From Trueperaceae bacterium (lineage in GTDB: Bacteria; Deinococcota; Deinococci; Deinococcales; Trueperaceae), in NCBI GenBank assembly GCA_007130355.1, contig SLSQ01000082.1:1-5047 (forward strand): a stretch of 5,047 nucleotides of DNA. The letters run 5' to 3'. Numbering within the stretch: position 1 is the stretch's first letter; every line of letters starts with the position of its first letter. The notes beneath the pieces were generated by a model that saw nothing but the letters and a program-made list of their open reading frames with translations, was not told where the DNA came from and made no database searches. Positions 1-4,135 of this stretch are shown here, one piece after another. Made by a program: the position numbers and the translations under genes.

Positions 1-836
1 CCGATCCAGGCGGCGAAGGCGACCGCGGCGGCCGCCACCAGCAGCCACCGGGCCGGTCCGAGCGGGGCCGTGGCCAGCCCGATGGCGGCGGCGATCACGC
101 CCAGGTGCAGCCCCGAGAGCGCGAGGAGGTGCGCGAGCCCGGCCCGCGCGAAGGCGTCGCGGAGGTCGGCGATCCCCTCCCGCTCGCCCAGCGTCAGGGC
201 GCGCATCAGCTCCGCCTCGGGGGGCGGCAGCGCGCTCGTGAGGCCGGCCCGCACCCGGTCGCGCAGGCCGGAACGCACGGGCGCGGAGGTCACCCGTGCG
301 ACGCGCAGGACGGCGTGTCCATCGCGTCGGCGGAGCCACGCCCGCTCGTCGAAGCCACCGGGCACGCGGGCCCCTTCGGCGGCCTCGAGCACCCCCTGCA
401 CCCGGACCGGTCCGCGCGGAACGCGACCCGAAGGCCGCAGCGCGACCGTCTCGCCGCCGAGGCCGTCGATCACGAGCAAGCGTCCGTCCGATCGGCCGGA
501 CAGTTCGACCTGCGCCCCGAGGATCGGGGCGAGCGGTTCCGGGCGGGCCTCGCGCTGCGCGTGCCGGACCCAACCGATGGGGAGGAGGAGCGCCGCGACC
601 GTGGCCGCGACCGCCAGCGGGGCGGCCGGCCCCGAGCGGTCGAGACGGACCGCGACCGCGACGGTCGCGGCGAGCACGGCCCCGAACGCCACCAGGACGA
701 ACGGGGCGCCCACGGCGTGCGCGGCGACGCCGAGCGCGATCCCGGCCGCGGCCGGGATCGGCCACGGCACGAACGCGGGCGCGAACGACCGCAGGAGCTC
801 CTTCCCGGGCGGGCCCCCGCCGAAGGGCGCCGTCAC
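1..836 (-). CDS. comEC: ComEC/Rec2-family DNA uptake channel, N-terminal 278 residues (C-terminus outside window)
   Basis: The frame is open from a GTG at 834-836 to the window edge. The product is the inner-membrane channel that passes single-stranded DNA into the cytoplasm during transformation. Visible in order: two or three hydrophobic segments (about residues 27-63 and 71-90), a soluble beta-rich stretch (about 100-185) matching the DUF4131/OB-type domain, with the family-typical GGFDERAWLRRR at 160-171, and then the start of the Competence domain. That domain shows LTLGEREGI at 214-222 and the diagnostic GLAHLLALSGLHLGVIAA at 233-250, followed by another membrane segment. Full-length family members are usually 600-800 residues, so the rest of the channel and any beta-lactamase-like domain lie to the left. 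The start overlaps the comEA stop (GTGA) and has no clear Shine-Dalgarno, which suggests translational coupling. The visible part contains no cysteine. Family identity is near certain and the start is likely. Confidence 0.93.
   Translation of the reverse strand, partial: MTAPFGGGPPGKELLRSFAPAFVPWPIPAAAGIALGVAAHAVGAPFVLVAFGAVLAATVAVAVRLDRSGPAAPLAVAATVAALLLPIGWVRHAQREARPEPLAPILGAQVELSGRSDGRLLVIDGLGGETVALRPSGRVPRGPVRVQGVLEAAEGARVPGGFDERAWLRRRDGHAVLRVARVTSAPVRSGLRDRVRAGLTSALPPPEAELMRALTLGEREGIADLRDAFARAGLAHLLALSGLHLGVIAAAIGLATAPLGPARWLLVAAAAVAFAAWI
737..760. repeat. 24-bp perfect palindrome inside comEC
   Basis: CGATCCCGGCCG at 737-748 is followed directly by its exact reverse complement at 749-760. 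It lies in the codons for the first hydrophobic segment of ComEC (PIPAAAGIA). It could form a cruciform or hairpin or bind a dimeric protein. It may equally be a by-product of GC-rich codons for Pro, Ala and Gly. No function is claimed. Confidence 0.6.
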
Positions 837-1333
837 GGGCGGATCCGGTCCGCGAGGCGCTGGTAGGTGACCGGACCGATGCCCCGCACCCGCTGCAGGT
901 CCTCGACGCGGTGGTAGGGCCGGTCGGCCACGATCCGCTGGGCCAGCGCCGGTCCGACCCCGGGGAGGCGCTCGAGCTCGTGCACGCTCGCCTCGTTGAG
1001 CGAGATGCGCGGGTCGGCGTCGGCCGGCCGGGAGGCCGGCACGTGCACCCGTTCCCCGTCGACCAGGAGCCGTGCGGGGGCCAGCAGGTCGGCGGCGGCG
1101 TCCGGGGCCGTGCCGCCCGCCGCCTCGACCGCGTCCGCGACGCGGGCGCCCCACGGCAGCAGGTAGGTGCCCGGCGCGGCCACCGCTCCGGTGACGGCGA
1201 CGGCGAGGTCGGGATCCTCCACCGTGGGCGACGGCCGGTGCGGCCAGAGGTGCGGCGCGAGCGCGACCAGCGCCGCCAGCACGAAGCCCGCAGCGGCGAC
1301 GGCGGTACGGGCACGGTCGCGGGGCGCCTCCAC
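833..1333 (-). CDS. comEA: ComEA-like competence DNA receptor
   Basis: This 166-residue protein binds incoming double-stranded DNA outside the inner membrane and hands it to ComEC. A short basic N-terminus precedes one membrane anchor (about residues 11-27). An SLBB-like domain follows (about 43-99, containing VTGAVAAPGTYLLP), then a Pro/Asp-rich linker (100-109). The C-terminal (HhH)2 DNA-binding module has LPGVGPALAQRIV at 123-135 and VRGIGPVTYQRLADRI at 149-164. ISLNEAS at 110-116 corresponds to the usual INLNTAS lead-in. The order anchor-SLBB-HhH and the length are typical of Gram-positive and Deinococcota ComEA. The start is a GTG at 1331-1333 with no Shine-Dalgarno, but a TANNNT hexamer lies exactly 6 nt upstream, so a leaderless transcript is plausible. 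It overlaps comEC by 4 nt and probably forms an operon with it. There are no cysteines. Confidence 0.95.
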   Translation of the reverse strand: MEAPRDRARTAVAAAGFVLAALVALAPHLWPHRPSPTVEDPDLAVAVTGAVAAPGTYLLPWGARVADAVEAAGGTAPDAAADLLAPARLLVDGERVHVPASRPADADPRISLNEASVHELERLPGVGPALAQRIVADRPYHRVEDLQRVRGIGPVTYQRLADRIRP

Positions 1334-1339
1334 GTCCGG

Positions 1340-1345
1340 AGCGTA
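1340..1345 (-). promoter_or_regulatory. Putative -10 element of comEA (TACGCT), leaderless arrangement
   Basis: On the minus strand TACGCT is followed by six bases (ccggac) and then the comEA GTG. This fits the TANNNT consensus and would place transcription initiation at or within a base of the start codon. No convincing -35 hexamer lies 16-19 nt upstream. The call rests on position and on the same spacing at the dsbA-like gene. Confidence 0.45.
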
Positions 1346-1384
1346 GGGGGCGTGCCGGGTCCGGTGCGCGCGCCTTCGCGACGC

Positions 1385-1425
1385 ACGCGTACGGGCACGG
1401 GGAACCTCCCCGTGCCCGTACGCGT
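1385..1425 (-). terminator. Perfect 18-bp-stem hairpin between sodA and comEA
   Basis: Positions 1385-1402 are exactly complementary to 1408-1425, leaving a 5-nt loop (aacct on the + strand). The stem contains CGTACGGGCACGGGG and its complement. It begins about 50 nt beyond the sodA stop codon and lies about 50 nt before the comEA start. It therefore separates the two units, as a terminator for sodA would. There is no T-run after it on either strand, so it is not a canonical intrinsic terminator. It could instead be a 3'-end stabilising structure or a protein-binding dyad. The stem itself is seen directly; the function is inferred. Confidence 0.55.
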
Positions 1426-1473
1426 TCTGAGCCGGCCCCCGCTAGGCGGCGGCCGCGCCGACGTGCGCGCGCC

Positions 1474-2073
1474 TCAGCGAGCGGCGCCGTGCTTCTTGGC
1501 GACCTCGTCCCAGTTCACGAGGTTCCAGAACGCCGCGACGTAGTCGGGCCGGCGGTTCTGGTAGTTGAGGTAGTACGCGTGCTCCCAGACGTCGAGTCCG
1601 AGGATCGGCACGTCGCCGTCCATGTACGGGCTGTCCTGGTTCGGCGTGCTGTAGACGGCCAGCTCGCCACCGGGCTTGACGACGAGCCAGGCCCAGCCGC
1701 TGCCGAAGCGACCGGTCGCGGCCTCGCCCAACGCCTCCTTGAAGGCTTCGAACGAGCCGAAGGTCGCGTCGATCGCCGAGCCGAGCTCGCCCGTCGGCGC
1801 GCCCCCGCCGTTCGGCGAAAGGATCTCCCAGAACAGGTTGTGGTTCGCGTAGCCGCCGCCGTTGTTCCGGACCGCGGTCGGCAGCCGGTCGACCCCCAGA
1901 CGGAGGATCTCCTCGATCGGCTTGCCGTCGAGCTCGGTGCCCTCGACCGCGTCCGCCAGCTTGGAGGCGTAGGTCGCGTGGTGCTTGCCGTGGTGGATCT
2001 CCATCGTGCGCGCGTCGAAGTGCGGCTCGAGCGCGTCGGCGGGGTACGGAAGTGCAGGAAGTTCGTAGGCCAT
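1474..2073 (-). CDS. sodA: Superoxide dismutase, Mn-type signature (Fe/Mn family)
   Basis: This 199-residue cytoplasmic enzyme converts superoxide to hydrogen peroxide and oxygen. All four metal ligands are present: His27 (in MEIHHGKHH), His78 (in NHNLFW), Asp161 and His165 (in the signature DVWEHAYY). The active-site relay residues His31 and Tyr35 are also present. Mn preference is suggested by Gly74, four residues before His78, and by Gln146 in NQDSP, the positions that distinguish Mn from Fe enzymes. The match runs essentially end to end, including RFGSGWAWLVVK and YLNYQNRRPDY. The length is normal for the family, with the short loop after NQDSP as in Bacillus-type enzymes. No signal peptide or cysteine is present. 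The ATG at 2071-2073 has GAGGGAGGGA ending 4 nt upstream. It is divergent from the DUF3105 gene. Metal choice is inferred and a cambialistic enzyme is possible. Confidence 0.97.
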   Translation of the reverse strand: MAYELPALPYPADALEPHFDARTMEIHHGKHHATYASKLADAVEGTELDGKPIEEILRLGVDRLPTAVRNNGGGYANHNLFWEILSPNGGGAPTGELGSAIDATFGSFEAFKEALGEAATGRFGSGWAWLVVKPGGELAVYSTPNQDSPYMDGDVPILGLDVWEHAYYLNYQNRRPDYVAAFWNLVNWDEVAKKHGAAR

Positions 2074-2077
2074 GGCG

Positions 2078-2087
2078 TCCCTCCCTC
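2078..2087 (-). promoter_or_regulatory. Shine-Dalgarno of sodA
   Basis: The minus strand reads GAGGGAGGGA followed by four bases (cgcc) and the ATG. This purine-rich block fixes the sodA start and shows that sodA is translated from a leadered mRNA, unlike the apparent arrangement of comEA and the dsbA-like gene. Confidence 0.7.
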
Positions 2088-2116
2088 GGGAAGTCGGTGC
2101 AACGCACGGACGGTCG

Positions 2117-2140
2117 CGTCCGGGCCGCCGGGCCCGGACG
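2117..2140 (-). other. 10-bp perfect hairpin in the presumed sodA leader
   Basis: Positions 2117-2126 are exactly complementary to 2131-2140 around a 4-nt loop. If the -10 element at 2158-2163 is right, the structure sits early in the sodA 5' leader, 43-67 nt before the ATG and clear of the Shine-Dalgarno. It could stabilise the mRNA, act as an attenuator or bind a regulator. The pairing is seen directly; no function is shown. The arms are almost pure G and C. Confidence 0.4.
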
Positions 2141-2157
2141 ATCCGCGCTCGTGGCGC

Positions 2158-2163
2158 ACGATA
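2158..2163 (-). promoter_or_regulatory. Weak candidate -10 element for sodA (TATCGT)
   Basis: On the minus strand the sequence GCTATCGT contains a TANNNT hexamer about 85 nt upstream of the sodA ATG. No recognisable -35 lies at the usual spacing. It is the best AT-containing hexamer in this very GC-rich divergent gap for that direction, but support is thin. Confidence 0.3.
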
Positions 2164-2232
2164 GCAGGGCCCCGGTCGACGTCCGTGACGACCGGACGAC
2201 GTGCCGGCCGCCGCCCGCGTCGCCGATTGGAC

Positions 2233-2250
2233 CGGGCCGGGCTCGGCCCG
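2233..2250. promoter_or_regulatory. 7-bp dyad just upstream of the DUF3105 gene -10 element
   Basis: CGGGCCG at 2233-2239 pairs with CGGCCCG at 2244-2250 around a 4-nt loop. The dyad ends 4 nt before the putative -10 hexamer, so it fills the space where sigma region 4 or a regulator would bind. Because the genes on either side are divergent, it is not placed to terminate an upstream transcript. It may be an operator, but short G/C dyads are common in DNA of this composition. Confidence 0.3.
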
Positions 2251-2254
2251 CTGC

Positions 2255-2260
2255 TACGAT
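2255..2260 (+). promoter_or_regulatory. Putative -10 element of the DUF3105 gene (TACGAT)
   Basis: GCTACGAT ends 10 nt before the ATG at 2271, so the transcript would have a leader of only a few bases. No Shine-Dalgarno is present in those bases. A TTGGAC occurs at 2227-2232, but the 22-nt gap is too long for a standard -35/-10 pair. Confidence 0.45.
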
Positions 2261-2270
2261 CGCCGTCACC

Positions 2271-2909
2271 ATGGCGAAATCGAAGAAGAAGTCGACGTCG
2301 AAGAAGAACGCCCCGTCCCCACGCGCCCAGGAGCGCACGGAGCCGGACGCCCCGCCGCGGACCCGCAGCAAGAAGCGCCGGGCGGGCCGGAAGGGTTCGC
2401 GGCTGCCGTGGATCGTGGGCATCGCGGGCGTGGTCGCGTTGATCGCGCTCCCGATCGCGATCAACATCGTGCAGGAGGCGAACCGTCCCGGCGAACGGTT
2501 CCCGAGCCAAGGGAACCGCCACATCGCCCTCGGGACCCCGATCCCGCCGTACAACACCGACCCGCCCACCTCCGGTCCGCACACGCCGGAGCTCGCCTCG
2601 TGGGGCACCTATCTTCCCGGCGACACGACCCACGACGAGCAGTTGGTCCACAACATGGAGGACGGCGGGGTGATCCTCTGGTACCGCCCCGGCCAGGACG
2701 AGGACGAGACGCTGCGACGCGTCTCGGAGCTCGAACAGGTCGCGCGCGGCTACCGACGGATCGCCATCGTGCCCCGACCGGAGATGGAGACCCGCTACGC
2801 CTTCACCGCTTGGCAGCGGATGCAACGGTTCGACGAGATCGAGCCGGAACCGATGCGCGCCTTCGTCCGCGCCTTCGAGGGCATCGACCACCACCCGGGC
2901 GGGTTCTGA
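2271..2909 (+). CDS. Membrane-anchored DUF3105 domain protein
   Basis: This 212-residue protein has three parts. Residues 1-45 are strongly basic and low in complexity (MAKSKKKSTSKK and later KKRRAGRKG), presumably cytoplasmic. Residues 47-67 form one membrane segment. Residues 77-212 form an extracytoplasmic domain matching DUF3105, with PPYNTDPPTSGPHTP at 92-106 and LVHNMEDGGVILWYRPG at 125-141. The biochemical role of DUF3105 is not established to my knowledge. Conserved His104, His127 and Glu130 could form a metal or catalytic site, which is inference only. Where I recall HNLEHG in relatives, this protein has HNMEDG, with Asp131 in place of the second His. The ATG was chosen because it follows a -10-like element and begins the basic stretch; the frame is open further upstream without a better start. 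It lies 59 bp ahead of the dsbA-like gene. The protein has no cysteine, so it is not a disulfide substrate of its neighbours. Confidence 0.85.
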   Translation: MAKSKKKSTSKKNAPSPRAQERTEPDAPPRTRSKKRRAGRKGSRLPWIVGIAGVVALIALPIAINIVQEANRPGERFPSQGNRHIALGTPIPPYNTDPPTSGPHTPELASWGTYLPGDTTHDEQLVHNMEDGGVILWYRPGQDEDETLRRVSELEQVARGYRRIAIVPRPEMETRYAFTAWQRMQRFDEIEPEPMRAFVRAFEGIDHHPGGF

Positions 2910-2956
2910 AGCGTGGCGGCCGAACTCCGGCGGCAAGATTCTCACGCGACGACGGG

Positions 2957-2962
2957 TAGCAT
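2957..2962 (+). promoter_or_regulatory. Putative -10 element of the dsbA-like gene (TAGCAT), leaderless arrangement
   Basis: TAGCAT is followed by six bases (gacgac) and the ATG at 2969. No Shine-Dalgarno precedes the ATG. A second ATG at 2961 inside this block reads into TGA after three codons and cannot be the start. The spacing would put the first transcribed base at or next to the A of ATG. No clear -35 is seen. Confidence 0.55.
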
Positions 2963-2968
2963 GACGAC

Positions 2969-3598
2969 ATGATCGGACGCCCCTTGATCCTGACCACCCT
3001 CGTCGTCGCCGTCCTGGCGGTCGCCGCCCTCTTCGTGGTGCCGCGTCTCGGGGGCGCCACGGCCGAGGCGAGCGACCTGAACCTCGAAGCGCAGCCCCGC
3101 CTCGGAGCGTCCGACGCGCCGGTGCAGATCGTCGTGTTCGAGGACTACCTCTGCCCCGCCTGCGGGCAGTTCGCCGAGACCGTCTTCCCCCGCCTCGAGC
3201 GAGAGTTCGTCGAGACGGGCGACGCCGCCCTGTACCACAAGAACTTCGTGGTGATCGGTCCGGAGTCGGAGCGCGTGGCGCACGTCGGCGAGTGCGTCTT
3301 CCGCGAGGACGAAGCGGCGTTCTGGGAGTTCAAGCGCGTCGCCTACCGCAGCCAGGAGGGCCTGAACGAGCGTCGCGCCCTCGACCTCGTCTCCGAGTAC
3401 CTGCCCGGCGTCGACGCCGAGGCGGTCCGGACCTGCGCGGCGGAGGACCTCGCGCTCGAAGCCGTACGTTCCGACGTCGGCACCGCCCAGGCGCTCGGCC
3501 TGCGCGGCACCCCGAGCGTGCTCGTCGACGGTTCCGAGGTCACAGCGACCTACGCCGCGGTCCGAACCGCGGTCGAAGCGGCCCTGGCCGCTCGATGA
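2969..3598 (+). CDS. Membrane-tethered DsbA/BdbD-like thiol:disulfide oxidoreductase
   Basis: This 209-residue thioredoxin-fold protein probably introduces disulfides into exported proteins. An uncleaved N-terminal anchor spans about residues 6-25. The catalytic domain follows from about 45, with the active site FEDYLCPACGQF (Cys62-Pro-Ala-Cys65) and the cis-proline loop GLRGTPSVLVDG (Pro182). The helical insert carries ECVFREDEAAFWEFKRVAY (108-126), typical of the Thioredoxin_4/DSBA group. Two further cysteines, Cys109 and Cys156, sit in the insert and may pair structurally. The next gene encodes a DsbB-type partner and overlaps by ATGA, which supports an oxidase role over a reductase or isomerase role. 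The gene symbol is left blank because dsbA, bdbD and generic names are used inconsistently for such tethered forms. Upstream spacing suggests a leaderless mRNA of its own, although cotranscription with the DUF3105 gene is also possible. Confidence 0.93.
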   Translation: MIGRPLILTTLVVAVLAVAALFVVPRLGGATAEASDLNLEAQPRLGASDAPVQIVVFEDYLCPACGQFAETVFPRLEREFVETGDAALYHKNFVVIGPESERVAHVGECVFREDEAAFWEFKRVAYRSQEGLNERRALDLVSEYLPGVDAEAVRTCAAEDLALEAVRSDVGTAQALGLRGTPSVLVDGSEVTATYAAVRTAVEAALAAR

Positions 3599-4029
3599 AC
3601 CCGGCCCCGGAGGCGCGCCCCCGGGCCGCCTCCGCGCTGTACCTGGCCTGGTTGATCGCGATCGTGGCCACCGCCGGCAGCCTCTACTTCAGCGAGGTAC
3701 GGCACTTCCTGCCGTGCACCCTGTGCTGGTACCAGCGGATCCTGATGTACCCGCTGGCGCTCGTGCTCGCGGTCGGTTCCTGGCGGGGCGACCTCGGTTC
3801 CGTTCGGTACGCCGCTCCGTTCGTGCTGCTCGGTCTCGCGGTGTCCGCGTACCACGTGGGCGTCCAGAAGATCGACGGGTTCGGCTTCCCGGGCGTCTGC
3901 CGCGGCGGCGTCCCGTGCGACGTGGCCTACATCGAGTGGTTCGGGTTCGTCACCATCCCCGTCCTCTCGCTCACGGCGTTCGCCCTGATCGCCGTCGCGC
4001 TCGCCGTCGCCGTGACGGGTCGTCGCTGA
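3595..4029 (+). CDS. DsbB/BdbC-like disulfide bond formation protein
   Basis: This 144-residue four-helix membrane protein would re-oxidise the DsbA-like partner and pass electrons to quinone. Membrane segments lie at about residues 14-33, 50-62, 73-91 and 118-141. The first external loop has the redox pair Cys41-Thr-Leu-Cys44 in LPCTLCWYQR, with the conserved Arg48 near the quinone site. The second loop has Cys102 and Cys108 (PGVCRGGVPCDV), the pair that exchanges with DsbA. The five-residue spacing and the short length match the BdbC-type group more than E. coli DsbB. The ATG overlaps the previous stop (ATGA) with no Shine-Dalgarno, pointing to coupled translation and a 1:1 redox module. 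The stop codon at 4027-4029 lies inside the first copy of a 14-bp tandem repeat. All four functional cysteines are present. Confidence 0.94.
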   Translation: MNPAPEARPRAASALYLAWLIAIVATAGSLYFSEVRHFLPCTLCWYQRILMYPLALVLAVGSWRGDLGSVRYAAPFVLLGLAVSAYHVGVQKIDGFGFPGVCRGGVPCDVAYIEWFGFVTIPVLSLTAFALIAVALAVAVTGRR

Positions 4030-4073
4030 CGGTCCGTCGCTGACGGTCCGTCGCTGACGGTCCGTCGCTGACG
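4021..4073 (+). repeat. 14-bp tandem repeat, three full copies plus 11 bases
   Basis: The unit CGTCGCTGACGGTC is repeated without error at 4021, 4035 and 4049, with a partial fourth copy at 4063-4073. The first copy encodes the last two residues and stop of the DsbB-like protein; the rest is untranslated. Each unit carries a TGA. Because 14 is not a multiple of three, the four TGAs (4027, 4041, 4055, 4069) close all three forward frames. Each junction also makes an 11-bp dyad, GACGG-T-CCGTC. Exact identity suggests recent slippage. Confidence 0.95.
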
Positions 4074-4074
4074 A

Positions 4075-4094
4075 CGCTTCCGGGCCGGGAAGCG
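4075..4094 (+). terminator. 7-bp hairpin after dsbB, overlapping the next promoter
   Basis: CGCTTCC at 4075-4081 pairs perfectly with GGAAGCG at 4088-4094 around a 6-nt loop. It follows the dsbB stop by 45 nt and may end the dsb transcript, but there is no U-run after it. It also lies 7 nt before the putative -10 of the next gene, covering the -35 region, so an operator role is an equal alternative. Confidence 0.4.
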
Positions 4095-4101
4095 GTCCTG
4101 C

Positions 4102-4107
4102 TAGACT
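4102..4107 (+). promoter_or_regulatory. Putative -10 element of the 4136 gene (TAGACT)
   Basis: TAGACT fits TANNNT and lies 28 nt before the GTG. This would give a leader of roughly 20 nt, just enough to carry the strong Shine-Dalgarno that follows. No -35 is recognisable, and the upstream dyad occupies that position. Confidence 0.5.
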
Positions 4108-4121
4108 CGACGACGACGCTC

Positions 4122-4132
4122 GGAAGGAGGTG
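4122..4132 (+). promoter_or_regulatory. Strong Shine-Dalgarno fixing the start of the 4136 gene
   Basis: GGAAGGAGGTG contains the full AGGAGGTG complement of the 16S rRNA tail, with AGGAGG ending 5 nt before the GTG at 4136-4138. It is the best ribosome binding site in the window and decides the start codon. Confidence 0.85.
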
Positions 4133-4135
4133 CAC

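Noticed and set aside
1023..1040. GCCGGCC dyad in comEA
   Set aside because: A 7-bp G/C stem inside the coding sequence of a low-complexity linker is expected often in DNA of this composition.
70..1543. Long + strand open frames across 70-1543
   Set aside because: They are antisense to comEC and comEA, give Arg/Pro/Ala-rich products without domain signatures, and arise from lack of stops in GC-rich DNA. The minus-strand frames carry unmistakable ComEC and ComEA motifs.
1489..2442. + strand open frame antisense to sodA
   Set aside because: It is a mirror of sodA codons with no ribosome binding site or recognisable domain.
1442..2945. Long minus-strand frames overlapping sodA and the DUF3105 gene
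   Set aside because: They read through both sodA (out of frame) and the divergent promoter gap, have low-complexity Arg/Ser/Thr-rich translations, and lack start signals.
4021..4073. CRISPR array or phased operator array
   Set aside because: The 14-bp units are directly contiguous with no spacers, and the period is not a multiple of a helical turn.
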